A stretch of 63,518 bases of DNA from JBCBAP01 sp038532435 (GCA_038532435.1 JBCBAP010000017.1:1-63518), one strand, 5' to 3'. Positions 51,703 to 60,772 are shown, counted from the first letter of the stretch. Notes: generated by a model from the sequence alone, not told the origin. Numbers and translations: made by a program.

Positions 51703-54675
51703 ATGCCGCTGGATGCTCGGAGCCGGGACCGCACCGTCACCGCGGTCCTCGGGCCCACAAACACCGGCAAGACCCACTACGCCATCGAGCGGATGCTGGG
51801 TCATCGGACCGGTGTCATGGGGTTTCCCCTGCGCCTTCTTGCACGGGAGGTTTACGACCGGATCGTTGCCCTGCGCGGCCCTTCCGTCGTCGCGCTCGTC
51901 ACCGGTGAAGAGCGGATCGTTCCCGCCCGGGCCCAATACTGGGTCTGCACCGTGGAGGCGATGCCGCTCGACATCGCGCCGGACTTCCTCGCCGTGGATG
52001 AGATCCAGCTCTGCGCGGATCCGGAGCGGGGCTACGTCTTCACCGACCGGTTGCTGAACGCCCGCGGGATCCTAGAAACGCTCTTCCTCGGTGCGGAGAC
52101 CATGCGCAGCCGGATCGCCGCCCTCGTCCCGGATGCGCATTTCGTGAGGCGGGAGCGGTTTTCCAAACTCTCTTACGCGGGCAGCAAGAAGACGAGCCGT
52201 ATGCCGCCCCGCTCCGCCATCGTCGGGTTCTCCGTCGAGAGCGTCTATGCGATCGCGGAGCTCCTCCGTCGCCAGAAAGGGGGAGCGGCGGTCGTGATGG
52301 GCGCGCTCAGCCCGAGGACCCGCAACGCCCAGGTCGCGCTCTACCAGAACGGCGATGTCGACTACCTCGTTGCCACCGATGCGATCGGGATGGGGCTGAA
52401 CCTCGATATCAACCATGTTGCCTTCTCCGGCCTCACGAAGTTCGACGGGCGGCGGAGCCGGATGTTGATGCCCAACGAGCTCAGCCAGATCGCCGGACGG
52501 GCAGGGCGCCACACGAATGACGGCACATTCGGCGTAACCGGTGAGGCGCCCCCGCTCGAACCGGAGGTCGTCGACGCGATCGAAAGCCATCGCTTCGCCC
52601 CCATCCGCAAGCTCAACTGGCGCAACGACCGACTCGAGTTCGGGACCGTGCCCGCCCTGCTTGCCAGCCTGGACCAGTCGCCGAAGCACGAGGATCTCGT
52701 TCGCGCGCGGGAGGCGGACGATCTGATCGCGCTCAAGACCCTGTGGGAGCTGCCGGAGATCCGCGACATGGTGCGCGTAGGACCGGATGTCCGAAAGCTG
52801 TGGGATATCTGTCAGATCCCGGATTTCCGGAAGGTCGCGCCCGGAGAACATGCGGCCCTTCTTGCACGGCTCCACGGCTTCATCCGGGACGGCGGGGTCA
52901 TTCCCGACGACTGGCTCGCGCAGCAGATCCGCCGCATCGACCGGCCCGTCGGCGACATCGATGCGCTTTCAAAACGGCTGGCGTTTATCCGGACTTGGAC
53001 GTATGTCTCTCAGCGAGCGGGTTGGGTCGAGGATATCGAACATTGGCGGGGCGAGACCCGGGCGGTTGAGGACCGGCTGTCCGATGCCCTTCACGGGGCA
53101 CTCACCCAACGGTTTGTCGACCGGCGCACATCGGTTCTGATGCGCCGGTTGAAGCAGAAGGAGGGCCTTGTGGCTGAGGTCAACGAAAACGGCGAAGTTT
53201 CCGTCGAAGGTCAGTTTATCGGTCGGCTCGACGGGTTCCGTTTCCACCTTGATCCGAGCGCCAGCGCGGAGGAGGCGAAGACCCTGCGGTCCGCGGCCCT
53301 CGCGGCCCTCACGCCGCAGTATCACCTGAAGGCGGACAAGCTCTACAATGGCTCGGACAAGGAGTTCGACTTCACCGAGCAGGGCGGGCTGATGTGGGGC
53401 GACGTGGCCGTCGGCAAGCTGGTAAAGGGCGCCGATGCACTCTCCCCGCAGATCGACGTCTTCGTCGATGACGAGGCTGGCACGGATGTGGCAGAGCGCG
53501 TACGCCGCCGTCTTTCGCACTGGCTGGAGCGCAAGATTGCCGCGCTGTTCGAGCCCCTGATCGCGATGAAGAATGACGAGACGCTTGCGGGTCTTGCCCG
53601 AGGCGTCGGCTATCAACTCATTGAGAATATTGGCGTGCTCGACCGGGTCACGGTCGCGCAGGACATCAAGAACCTCGACCAGGAGGCGCGCGGAACCCTG
53701 CGCAAGCACGGGGTCCGGTTCGGTCAGTTCACCGTGTTCATGCCTCTCCTGCTGAAGCCGGCACCGACGCGGCTTCGGTTGGTCCTCTGGTCCCTCGCAA
53801 GCGGGCTCGATGAGTTTCCCGAGGCACCTCCCCCGGGTCTTGTGACCGTGCCTGCAGTGGCCGGGGCGCCGGAAGGGTACTACCAGCGGGCGGGCTACCG
53901 CCTTGCCGGCGCGCGCGCGATCCGCATCGACATGCTTGAGCGCCTTGCGGACATGATCCGGGGTCAGGACACGCGTGGCGGTTTCGAGGGCAGCGCGGAC
54001 ATGCTGTCTATCACCGGCCTCACGCTCGACCAGTTTGCGGACCTGATGCAGGGCCTTGGCTACAAGGCGGAGCGGGGAGAGCGGCCGAAGGTACGCGGGC
54101 CTCGGGAGACCGACGCCGCCGCCCCAACCGATGCCGCCCCGGCGGAGCTCTCAGCGACGGAACTCACGGCGACCACGGAAGGACCACCGGAGACGGATCC
54201 AGCAGCGGCGGACGCGCCTGAGGCTCCCGAAATGCCAGCAGCTGCGGACGAGGCGATACCGGAGACGGCGGCGGCGGAGCCGATCGCGGAAACCGCCGTC
54301 ACCGAAGCTGCTTCCGTCGTCGAGGCCAATGCTCCGCCCGAGACGGCTCCGGCCGCGGAAGAGACACCGACAGACGCCCCGGACACTGACGGGGAACCCG
54401 AAGTCGAGGTGTTCTACACCTTCACCTGGGCCCCGAAGCGGCGCGGTGGAGACCGGCCACAGGGCAGGCGGCAGGATGGTCCGCGCAAGGACGGCAAGCC
54501 AGGTCAACGCGGCGCCAAGAGCGATGGCCGGAACGGCAAGCCCCGGGGCAAGCCTAAAGGGAAGCCCGGGGACAAGGGGCCAAAGGTGCACACTGCCCGC
54601 CCGCCGCGGCAGGAAAAACCCATCGACCCTGACAATCCGTTCGCAGCACTCCTTGCGCTTAAGAACAAGGACTGA
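51703..54675 (+). CDS. SUV3-like DEAD/DEAH-box RNA helicase
   Basis: A 990-residue helicase related to mitochondrial SUV3. Walker A is GPTNTGKTH (residues 17-25) and Walker B is VDEIQ (98-102). Motif VI is QIAGRAGRH, after ATDAIGMGLNLDINHVAFSG. From about residue 810 the tail is a long low-complexity acidic Ala-Pro-Glu stretch, then a lysine/arginine/glycine-rich end, typical of RNA-binding tails. It precedes the S4 gene by 6 bases; RNA unwinding or turnover is the likely role. Confidence 0.92.
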   Translation: MPLDARSRDRTVTAVLGPTNTGKTHYAIERMLGHRTGVMGFPLRLLAREVYDRIVALRGPSVVALVTGEERIVPARAQYWVCTVEAMPLDIAPDFLAVDEIQLCADPERGYVFTDRLLNARGILETLFLGAETMRSRIAALVPDAHFVRRERFSKLSYAGSKKTSRMPPRSAIVGFSVESVYAIAELLRRQKGGAAVVMGALSPRTRNAQVALYQNGDVDYLVATDAIGMGLNLDINHVAFSGLTKFDGRRSRMLMPNELSQIAGRAGRHTNDGTFGVTGEAPPLEPEVVDAIESHRFAPIRKLNWRNDRLEFGTVPALLASLDQSPKHEDLVRAREADDLIALKTLWELPEIRDMVRVGPDVRKLWDICQIPDFRKVAPGEHAALLARLHGFIRDGGVIPDDWLAQQIRRIDRPVGDIDALSKRLAFIRTWTYVSQRAGWVEDIEHWRGETRAVEDRLSDALHGALTQRFVDRRTSVLMRRLKQKEGLVAEVNENGEVSVEGQFIGRLDGFRFHLDPSASAEEAKTLRSAALAALTPQYHLKADKLYNGSDKEFDFTEQGGLMWGDVAVGKLVKGADALSPQIDVFVDDEAGTDVAERVRRRLSHWLERKIAALFEPLIAMKNDETLAGLARGVGYQLIENIGVLDRVTVAQDIKNLDQEARGTLRKHGVRFGQFTVFMPLLLKPAPTRLRLVLWSLASGLDEFPEAPPPGLVTVPAVAGAPEGYYQRAGYRLAGARAIRIDMLERLADMIRGQDTRGGFEGSADMLSITGLTLDQFADLMQGLGYKAERGERPKVRGPRETDAAAPTDAAPAELSATELTATTEGPPETDPAAADAPEAPEMPAAADEAIPETAAAEPIAETAVTEAASVVEANAPPETAPAAEETPTDAPDTDGEPEVEVFYTFTWAPKRRGGDRPQGRRQDGPRKDGKPGQRGAKSDGRNGKPRGKPKGKPGDKGPKVHTARPPRQEKPIDPDNPFAALLALKNKD

Positions 54676-54681
54676 GGCCCG

Positions 54682-55059
54682 TTGAGCGCACCCCAACCCG
54701 GTTTGCGCATCGACAAATGGCTCTGGCACGCGCGGTTCTTCAAGACACGAAGCCTCGCGTCCAAGGTCGTCGGCACGCAGGGCTGTCGCGTCAACGGAAC
54801 CCGCGTGACGAAACCCGCAAGTCCGGTGCGGGTCGGTGATGTGCTCACGTTCGCCAAGGGCAACGACATCCGGGTGGTGAAGATCCTCGCGCTTGGCGAG
54901 CGGCGGGGCCCCGCGCCGGAGGCGCAGGCGCTCTACGAGGATCTGGCACCCCCCGAACGGAACGTGCGTCCTCCATCGGACCCGGGCGAGACACGGGTGG
55001 GCGGACGCCCGACAAAGAAGCACCGCCGCGCGCTCGACGCGCTCGACCGGGAGGGATAA
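54682..55059 (+). CDS. S4 domain RNA-binding protein, Hsp15-like
   Basis: A 125-residue protein with an S4 domain: LRIDKWLWHARFFKTRSLAS, GCRVNGTRVTKPASPVRVGD and VLTFAKGNDIRVVKILALGE, then a basic tail (GRPTKKHRRAL). E. coli Hsp15 (HslR) binds stalled 50S subunits with nascent chains. It starts with TTG and is probably co-transcribed with the helicase. Confidence 0.9.
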   Translation: MSAPQPGLRIDKWLWHARFFKTRSLASKVVGTQGCRVNGTRVTKPASPVRVGDVLTFAKGNDIRVVKILALGERRGPAPEAQALYEDLAPPERNVRPPSDPGETRVGGRPTKKHRRALDALDREG

Positions 55060-55116
55060 CACAACTGCGACCCGGTTGCGCTTGCACCCCTTTGCCCAAG
55101 CCGATACACAGCCGAG

Positions 55117-55138
55117 GGATTGGCGTCTGTGTCAATCC
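55117..55138. promoter_or_regulatory. inverted repeat upstream of fdxA
   Basis: GGATTG and CAATCC pair around a 10-base spacer, ending 36 bases before the fdxA ATG. It could be an operator or part of the leader; no regulator can be named. Confidence 0.3.
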
Positions 55139-55174
55139 AGCTTGACAGCCTTTGCCGAAGAAGGACCGCCCGCG

Positions 55175-55513
55175 ATGACCTATGTCGTCACCGACAATTG
55201 TATCGCCTGCAAATACACCGACTGTGTCGAGGTGTGCCCGGTGGACTGTTTCTACGAAGGTGAAAACATGCTCGTCATCCATCCCGACGAGTGCATCGAC
55301 TGTGGTGTCTGTGAGCCGGAGTGCCCTGCCGACGCGATCCGCCCGGACACGGAGCCGGATATGGAAAACTGGGTTGAATTCAACCGGAAGTATTCCGAAG
55401 CTTGGCCTGTGATCACAACCACACGGGACCCTCTGCCGGATGCGGAGGCGCTCGACGGCCAGAAGGACAAGCTCAAAACGCACTTTTCCGAAGCCCCCGG
55501 TGAAGGGGACTGA
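55175..55513 (+). CDS. fdxA: 7Fe ferredoxin FdxA
   Basis: A 112-residue ferredoxin. The N-terminal cysteines in NCIACKYTDCVEVCPVDC bind a [3Fe-4S] cluster and share with CIDCGVCEPECP a [4Fe-4S] cluster, as in FdxA of other proteobacteria. The C-terminal extension (NWVEFNRKYSEAWPVIT) is normal. AAGGA precedes the ATG at 55175. A terminator hairpin follows. Confidence 0.96.
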   Translation: MTYVVTDNCIACKYTDCVEVCPVDCFYEGENMLVIHPDECIDCGVCEPECPADAIRPDTEPDMENWVEFNRKYSEAWPVITTTRDPLPDAEALDGQKDKLKTHFSEAPGEGD

Positions 55514-55517
55514 TTCG

Positions 55518-55537
55518 GGTTCGTATCGAACCGTTTT
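55518..55537 (+). terminator. terminator after fdxA
   Basis: GGTTCG-TAT-CGAACC forms a 6-bp stem with a three-base loop, followed by GTTTT, starting five bases after the fdxA stop. Confidence 0.65.
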
Positions 55538-55632
55538 GAGAATTTTGATCTCAACGGGGCTGTATTCGCCTCAAAATTGAAAATATTGTAGCTTTTGTGA
55601 CCGAGCCATGCGTCACATGCATGGCCGTGAAA

Positions 55633-55661
55633 TTGAAAAGCGGTCCCTGAACTGCTATATT
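55633..55661 (+). promoter_or_regulatory. carD promoter inside a palindrome
   Basis: TTGAAA (55633-55638) and TATATT (55656-55661) are separated by exactly 17 bases. The -10 lies within the inverted repeat CTGCTA-TAT-TAGCAG (55652-55666), so a repressor could occlude it. The resulting leader to the carD ATG is about 147 bases. Confidence 0.65.
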
Positions 55662-55814
55662 AGCAGGATGGACAGAGTATGCCGGTAGAGCGGTGAAACA
55701 ACCGATGCCCGGCCCAAAACAGCGGAAACGTACGAAAACATGTGAAACACCGGTTGCGCATCTAACCGGGGCACAGGCTTCGTCACGTCGGCCAAAAAAA
55801 GAAGGACACGTTTC

Positions 55815-56327
55815 ATGAGCAAATCTTCCTCCGGAGCCACGTTTCGCCCTGACGACTACATCGTCTATCCGGCGCATGGCGTCGGTCGCATTGTGTCGAT
55901 CGAAGAGCAGGAGATTGCGGGGATTTCCATGGAGTTGTTCGTGATCTCCTTCGACAAGGACAAGATGACGTTGCGGGTTCCGACGGCGAAGGCGTCGTCC
56001 GTCGGCATGCGTCCGCTCTCCTCCCCCGATATCGTGACCAAGGCGCTCGACACGCTCAAAGGTCGCGCGCGGGTGAAAAAGGCGATGTGGTCCCGCCGGG
56101 CGCAGGAGTACGAGCAGAAGATCAACTCCGGCGATCTGATCTCCATCGCGGAGGTCGTGCGCGACCTGCACCGCAACGATGACCAGCGGGAGCAATCCTA
56201 CTCTGAGCGACAGCTCTATGAAGCAGCACTTGAGCGGCTGACCCGCGAGGTGGCCGCGGTCACCGGCGAAGACGAGTTTTCGGCGCAGGCCCGCGTGGAC
56301 GGTGTCCTCGTGGCTCGCGCCGCCTGA
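55815..56327 (+). CDS. carD: CarD family transcriptional regulator
   Basis: A 170-residue CarD/CdnL protein. The Tudor-like RNA-polymerase-interacting domain is FRPDDYIVYPAHGVGRIVSI to about residue 60; the helical C-terminal domain has RARVKKAMWSRRAQEYEQKI and is thought to stabilise open promoter complexes, mainly at rRNA promoters. AAGGA precedes the ATG. It has its own promoter and a strong terminator. Confidence 0.95.
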   Translation: MSKSSSGATFRPDDYIVYPAHGVGRIVSIEEQEIAGISMELFVISFDKDKMTLRVPTAKASSVGMRPLSSPDIVTKALDTLKGRARVKKAMWSRRAQEYEQKINSGDLISIAEVVRDLHRNDDQREQSYSERQLYEAALERLTREVAAVTGEDEFSAQARVDGVLVARAA

Positions 56328-56352
56328 TCCTCCTCCACGGATCGAAAAGCAG

Positions 56353-56379
56353 GGCCGCGTCTTCGGACGCGGCCTTTTT
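56353..56379 (+). terminator. strong terminator after carD
   Basis: GGCCGCGTC and GACGCGGCC pair perfectly (9 bp) around a TTCG tetraloop and are followed by five T residues. The T-run touches the stop codon of the convergent cobS. Confidence 0.95.
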
Positions 56380-57161
56380 CATGGCAGCAGGCTGACGAGT
56401 GCCGTCAAGGCTCCGATCTCTGCCAATTGCTGCGTGCCCCCCAGAACGTCCCCGGTCTGCCCCCCGATCCGCCGTTGGGCAAGCCACAGAAGCGGTAGCG
56501 GCGTGAGGAGCGACGCGGCGACAATCGCGACCCCGGCGCGCAGCTCGAGTGCAGGGAAGCAGAGCGTTAGCCCCACCGCCGCAAGGCCGAATGCGATGAC
56601 CGCATGAACGGCGCGCGGTCGTCCCACCCCCGCTGACATGCCCGTGAGCCGTGCGGGTGGCAGTGCAAGCATCGGTAGGATCATCACCGCGCGGGAGAGC
56701 ATCCCGGCAATCACGCAGACGGCGACGATTTCTGCCTCGGAGGCCTCCGCGATTGCACTCCACCGCGCAAGCAGCGCGATGCCGAGGGCAACCGCGCCAA
56801 ATGCACCCACACGGCTGTCCTTCATGATCTCAAGCGCGCGTTCCTTGGAGAAGCCGCCACCGAGGCCGTCCGCACAATCCGACAGACCGTCCTCGTGAAG
56901 ACCTCCGGTGCCCACCGCCATGACAGCCAGTGCAGCGGCAGCGGCGACACCCGCGGGCGCACCAAGGGTCAGGAGGATCCAGGCGGCCCCGCCCGCAAGC
57001 AGCCCGATAGCCGCGCCAACGAGCGGCCATGCCCAGGCCGAGGCAGCGCCACGTGCGCCCGCCCGCGCATGGTCGACCGGGACCGGCAGGCGCGTGAGCA
57101 GGCTGAATGCCGCCGGGATGTCATGCAGATCCACCGGAGCGGAGCTGTTGGTCTGGGTCAT
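56379..57161 (-). CDS. cobS: adenosylcobinamide-GDP ribazoletransferase
   Basis: A 260-residue membrane enzyme that joins adenosylcobinamide-GDP with alpha-ribazole, the last assembly step of cobalamin. Signature: GLHEDGLSDCADGLGGGFS and KDSRVGAFGAVALG, with several hydrophobic helices. The ATG at 57161 fits family length. It is divergent from cobT; the 90-base spacer is too short for a cobalamin riboswitch. Confidence 0.93.
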   Translation of the reverse strand: MTQTNSSAPVDLHDIPAAFSLLTRLPVPVDHARAGARGAASAWAWPLVGAAIGLLAGGAAWILLTLGAPAGVAAAAALAVMAVGTGGLHEDGLSDCADGLGGGFSKERALEIMKDSRVGAFGAVALGIALLARWSAIAEASEAEIVAVCVIAGMLSRAVMILPMLALPPARLTGMSAGVGRPRAVHAVIAFGLAAVGLTLCFPALELRAGVAIVAASLLTPLPLLWLAQRRIGGQTGDVLGGTQQLAEIGALTALVSLLP

Positions 57162-57251
57162 TCCGTCCCCATCGTCGTTTTTGCTCTCCCCTCTGCTTAG
57201 CGGAGCGATTAGACCAGCGAAACCACAACCACCCAACTCACGGATCCGCCC

Positions 57252-58259
57252 ATGATTGCCTCCCTTGCTCAGTTCGAAGCCTTCTGTCGCGACCTTCCGC
57301 AGGTGGACGAGCGTGCGCGGGCTGAGGCGTCGGCCCGCAACGATGTCCTGACCAAACCACCCGGGGCGCTCGGGCGGCTGGAGGATCTGGCTCTCTGGTA
57401 TGCCGGTTGGCGGGGGGAGGCGGCCCCGCGCGTCTCAGCACCGCAGATCGCTGTGTTTGCGGGCAATCACGGGGTGACGGCGCAGGGCATCTCGGCCTTT
57501 CCGCCGGAGGTGACAGCCCAGATGGTGCTGAATTTCGAGGCTGGCGGTGCCGCGATCAACCAGCTTGCCAAGGAATCGGGCGCGTCGATGACCGTGGTCC
57601 CGCTCGACCTTGATCAGCCCACCGGGGATTTCACGGTTAAGCCTGCGATGACGGAGGCTGACGTCTGCGCCGCTCTCACCGCCGGGTGGGAGGCTGTGTC
57701 GGAGGGCGCTGACCTGCTCGTCGTCGGCGAGATGGGCATCGGAAACACGACCTCCGCCGCCGCCCTTGCTGCAGCGCTCCTCGGCGGGAGCGGAGCGGAC
57801 TGGGCGGGTCGGGGAACCGGTCTTGACCCGGACGGTGTCGCCCGCAAGGCTGATGTGATCGACCGGGCACTCGCCACCCATCCCGACCGTGCGCCGCTTG
57901 AGGTCCTGCGATGTCTGGGCGGGCGTGAGATCGCGGCAATGACCGGGGCGATTGCGCGGGCGCGGGCGTTGCGGATCCCCGTCATCCTCGACGGCTTCAT
58001 CTGTTCCGCGGCCGCGCTCGTGCTGGATCGCGCCGTCCCCGGGGCGCTCGATCATGCTGTTGCGGGTCACCTCTCCGCGGAGGGTGCGCATGCGCGGATG
58101 CTGGAGGCGCTGGGAAAGACCCCTCTGCTGTCCCTTGGTCTTCGGTTGGGGGAGGGATCCGGTGCAGCGCTCGCGATCCAGATCGTTAAGGGTGCACTCG
58201 CCTGTCATTCGGGCATGGCGACGTTTGCCGAAGCCGGGGTCAGCGACAGGGACGGCTAG
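57252..58259 (+). CDS. cobT: nicotinate-nucleotide-dimethylbenzimidazole phosphoribosyltransferase
   Basis: A 335-residue enzyme that makes alpha-ribazole phosphate for the lower cobalamin ligand. Motifs: KPPGALGRLEDLALWYAGW, VFAGNHGVTAQGISAFP, VGEMGIGNTTSAAALAAALL, GRGTGLDPDGVARK and the C-terminal GSGAALAIQIVKGAL. With cobS next to it, it makes a lower-ligand assembly unit. Confidence 0.95.
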   Translation: MIASLAQFEAFCRDLPQVDERARAEASARNDVLTKPPGALGRLEDLALWYAGWRGEAAPRVSAPQIAVFAGNHGVTAQGISAFPPEVTAQMVLNFEAGGAAINQLAKESGASMTVVPLDLDQPTGDFTVKPAMTEADVCAALTAGWEAVSEGADLLVVGEMGIGNTTSAAALAAALLGGSGADWAGRGTGLDPDGVARKADVIDRALATHPDRAPLEVLRCLGGREIAAMTGAIARARALRIPVILDGFICSAAALVLDRAVPGALDHAVAGHLSAEGAHARMLEALGKTPLLSLGLRLGEGSGAALAIQIVKGALACHSGMATFAEAGVSDRDG

Positions 58260-58265
58260 CCGCTC

Positions 58266-58994
58266 TCACTCCCGCTTCAGCACGCGATCCACAAACCAGC
58301 CGGACGTGCGCACCTCGCGGAAGGCCTGCTTGATCTTCATCCGGTCATACTCGGTGGCGATCCAGTCCTCGAGCGAGATGTCCCGCTCTCCACGCTCCGC
58401 CAGATAGGTGTCGAAGAATGCGTCGAGCACGCCCGTCTTGGCCTGCCTGAAATGTCCGAACTTGACGGAAAGCTGCTGTCGCGCCTCCTCGACCGGAACC
58501 CCGTCCACGACATGAGCGTGCAGGACGGAAGCGAACCCGGCCCGGTCCGCCCCGGACTTGCAGTGATAGAGGACGGGGTGCTCGATTTCCCGAATGAACC
58601 GGATGAAGTCGAGCAGGACCTCCCGCTTGGGCAGGTCGCGGGAATAGAGCGGAAAGATGTGAAAGGTCATGCCCAGCCGGGCGCAGGCCTCCCGCTCAAG
58701 CGGGAGGGAGCCGAACATCATGCCGCCGCGCAGCGACACGACGGACTTCACACCCGCCTTCGCGAACCATTTCAATTGCGCCGGGGAGGGCTGCGCCGCG
58801 CGCCAGGCCCGTGGGCCCAACCGGTGCTTGTTGAGATAGATCGAGCGAATAAAGCCGTGATCGACCAGCATCATGTCGAGCCAGGCGGCGGTGCGCGCCC
58901 GGCTCCCCTCCAACGGCTTGTCCCACTTCGCAGCGGCGCGGTCGCGTTTGATTTGGTTGGAGATGGGCGGGGCCTTTTTCGGCGAAGGTGTCAC
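58266..58994 (-). CDS. tyrosine/dual-specificity phosphatase-like protein
   Basis: A 242-residue Cys-dependent phosphatase-fold protein. The P-loop is HCKSGADRAG (Cys-x5-Arg), after FAKAGVKSVVSLRGG and FIREIEHPVLY. N-terminal GTG at 58994 is my choice; a frame up to 59063 exists without good evidence. Similar proteins are annotated as dual-specificity phosphatases; the substrate is unknown. Confidence 0.8.
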   Translation of the reverse strand: MTPSPKKAPPISNQIKRDRAAAKWDKPLEGSRARTAAWLDMMLVDHGFIRSIYLNKHRLGPRAWRAAQPSPAQLKWFAKAGVKSVVSLRGGMMFGSLPLEREACARLGMTFHIFPLYSRDLPKREVLLDFIRFIREIEHPVLYHCKSGADRAGFASVLHAHVVDGVPVEEARQQLSVKFGHFRQAKTGVLDAFFDTYLAERGERDISLEDWIATEYDRMKIKQAFREVRTSGWFVDRVLKRE

Positions 58995-59067
58995 GGATGC
59001 TCGCTCGTTTGTTCCGGTTTGTCCCGGCGTGCAGCACAGATAGACCACGCAAGCCCCTGTCACAAGG

Positions 59068-59964
59068 TCACGGCCTTTGCACGCCGACCCGGTTCAGCGA
59101 AATCGCATAGACGCTCGTCGTTGCGGTTATGAAGAGTCTGTGCTTCGCCCGTCCGCCGAAGCAGACGTTGGAGACAAGCTCCGGCACCAGGATCTTGCCC
59201 AGAAGCCGACCGTCCGGCGCGATGCAATGGACGCCGTCCGCAGCCGATGACCAGATGTTGCCGTCGCTGTCGAGGCGGAACCCATCGGACGCGCCCGGTG
59301 CGATCTGATGGAAGACGCCCTCATCCTCCAGCCCGGTCGAGGTGACCCGAAACCGTCGAATGTGCTGGGGATCGTCGGAGAACATCCGACCGGTGTCGGC
59401 CACGTAGAGCATGCTTTCGTCAGGGGAGAAGGCGAGCCCGTTGGGACAGTTCATGCTGTCGATCATCGGCGCGACCTCGCCGCTCTCCGGATCGACGCGG
59501 TAGACCCGGCAGGGAAGCTCCTGCTCTGCCGCGAAACCCTCGTAGTTCGTCATGATCCCGTAGTGCGGATCGGTGAACCACACGGCCCCGTCCGAGGCGA
59601 CGATGACATCGTTGGGCGAGTTGAGCCGCTTGCCACCGACGTGGGAGGCCACAACCTCGATCGTGCCGTCGTGCAGAGTGCGCGTCACCCGCCGGGTGCC
59701 ATGTTCGCAGGAGATCAGCCGCCCCTGAAGGTCCCGGGTGTGCCCGTTGGCAAAGTTCGAGGGGGCCCGATAGACCGAGACGCCAAGCTCCGGTGTCCAG
59801 CGCATAATGCGGTTATTCGGGATGTCGGAGAAGAGCAGGCAGTTCGCATCCCCGAACCACACCGGACCCTCGACCCAGTCGAACCCGGTCGCGATCTGCT
59901 TCACCGGGGCGTTGCCCAGAACATAGGTTTCGAACACCGGATCGTGGGCTTCGAAGAAGGTCAT
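59068..59964 (-). CDS. SMP-30/gluconolactonase family lactonase
   Basis: A 298-residue six-bladed beta-propeller with metal-site residues in GFDWVEGPVWFGD (Glu), RLNSPNDVIVASDG (Asn), NCPNGLAFSPDES and GASDGFRLDSDGNIW (Asp). The family hydrolyses sugar lactones to acids. The upstream region shares a palindrome with the divergent GlcG-like gene. Confidence 0.92.
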   Translation of the reverse strand: MTFFEAHDPVFETYVLGNAPVKQIATGFDWVEGPVWFGDANCLLFSDIPNNRIMRWTPELGVSVYRAPSNFANGHTRDLQGRLISCEHGTRRVTRTLHDGTIEVVASHVGGKRLNSPNDVIVASDGAVWFTDPHYGIMTNYEGFAAEQELPCRVYRVDPESGEVAPMIDSMNCPNGLAFSPDESMLYVADTGRMFSDDPQHIRRFRVTSTGLEDEGVFHQIAPGASDGFRLDSDGNIWSSAADGVHCIAPDGRLLGKILVPELVSNVCFGGRAKHRLFITATTSVYAISLNRVGVQRP

Positions 59965-59997
59965 GGCGCTGCGTCCTTCCCATTTGGATGAGCTGTC

Positions 59998-60009
59998 GTT
60001 ATCGATAAC
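59998..60009. promoter_or_regulatory. LacI-type operator between lactonase and GlcG genes
   Basis: GTTATCGATAAC is a perfect 12-base palindrome in the 76-base divergent region, placed to control both genes. The same core with one change recurs at 60727-60744. Its centre (TCGA with TTA/TAA arms) looks like sites of the LacI/GntR gluconate-type repressors. Confidence 0.65.
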
Positions 60010-60040
60010 ATAAGTGCCCGATCACGCAAGGACCCCACGC

Positions 60041-60457
60041 ATGGATGTCACCCGGACGACCCGTATTCTGACCCACCAGGCGGTCCTCGCCATGTTGACC
60101 GCCGCCGTTGCCGAAGCGGAGGCGATAGGCCAGCCGCAATGCATCGTCATCGTCGATGCCTCCGGCGAGGTGCTGGGCGAGGTGCGGATGACCGGGGCCA
60201 AGTTCCTGAGCCGCAAGAGTGCGACGGCAAAGGCGCTGACCTCCGCATCTACCGGGGCGGCCTCGACCGGCATCCCTGAAGCGGTGCGCCCCCTGATCGG
60301 GCTTGCAACCGACGGTTCCGTCACCGGGTTGCCCGGTGGGCTGCCCATCCGGATCGACGGCACGCTCCTCGGCGGCATCGGGGTTGGTTCAGGCACTGGT
60401 GAGCAGGACATCGCGGTGGCGACTGCGGCCTTGCTGGCGGTTGGGGCCGAGGTCTAG
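60041..60457 (+). CDS. GlcG/HbpS family protein
   Basis: A 138-residue GlcG-like protein: LTHQAVLAMLTAAVAEAEAI, CIVIVDASGEVLGEVRMTGA, SRKSATAKALTSASTG and the glycine-rich end LLGGIGVGSGTGEQDIAVA. These small proteins are frequent in sugar-acid and diol catabolic operons; binding of haem or cofactors has been shown for some. AAGGA precedes the ATG at 60041. Confidence 0.88.
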   Translation: MDVTRTTRILTHQAVLAMLTAAVAEAEAIGQPQCIVIVDASGEVLGEVRMTGAKFLSRKSATAKALTSASTGAASTGIPEAVRPLIGLATDGSVTGLPGGLPIRIDGTLLGGIGVGSGTGEQDIAVATAALLAVGAEV

Positions 60458-60726
60458 ATCGCTTCCCTTGCTCATTGAGCCATTGCGTTGCTTGGGGGGC
60501 GAACGGCAGCTTGTTGGCTGGCACGCCAACTGGGAATGCGCACTGTATGGCTGAAGCTCGCACAGCGCCGGGTGTGTTTCTTTGAAGCAGCGCAAATGGG
60601 CATCTCGCCGGATACGGAAGGGGGGCGCCTGGCGCTACGCTGATCCCGTGTGGCGAGGTACCTAACGGCGCTGAATTGCCGACCCGCGTTTCAAGAAAAG
60701 CTCCGCCGATTGGACTTGTTTCCATA

Positions 60727-60744
60727 TATGTTATCGTTAACATA
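60727..60744. promoter_or_regulatory. second LacI-type operator, upstream of the reductase gene
   Basis: TATGTTA-TCGT-TAACATA is an 18-base near-palindrome (perfect 7-base arms) ending 28 bases before the reductase ATG. It shares the core GTTATCG(A/T)TAACATA with the site at 59998. The rest of the 315-base gap from 60458 shows no gene. Confidence 0.65.
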
Positions 60745-60772
60745 CGCTCAACAAATTATGGGAGGATCGACG

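Noticed and set aside
57162..57251. Possible cobalamin riboswitch between cobS and cobT
   Set aside because: The spacer is only 90 bases and lacks the B12-box; no other riboswitch motif was seen upstream of either gene.
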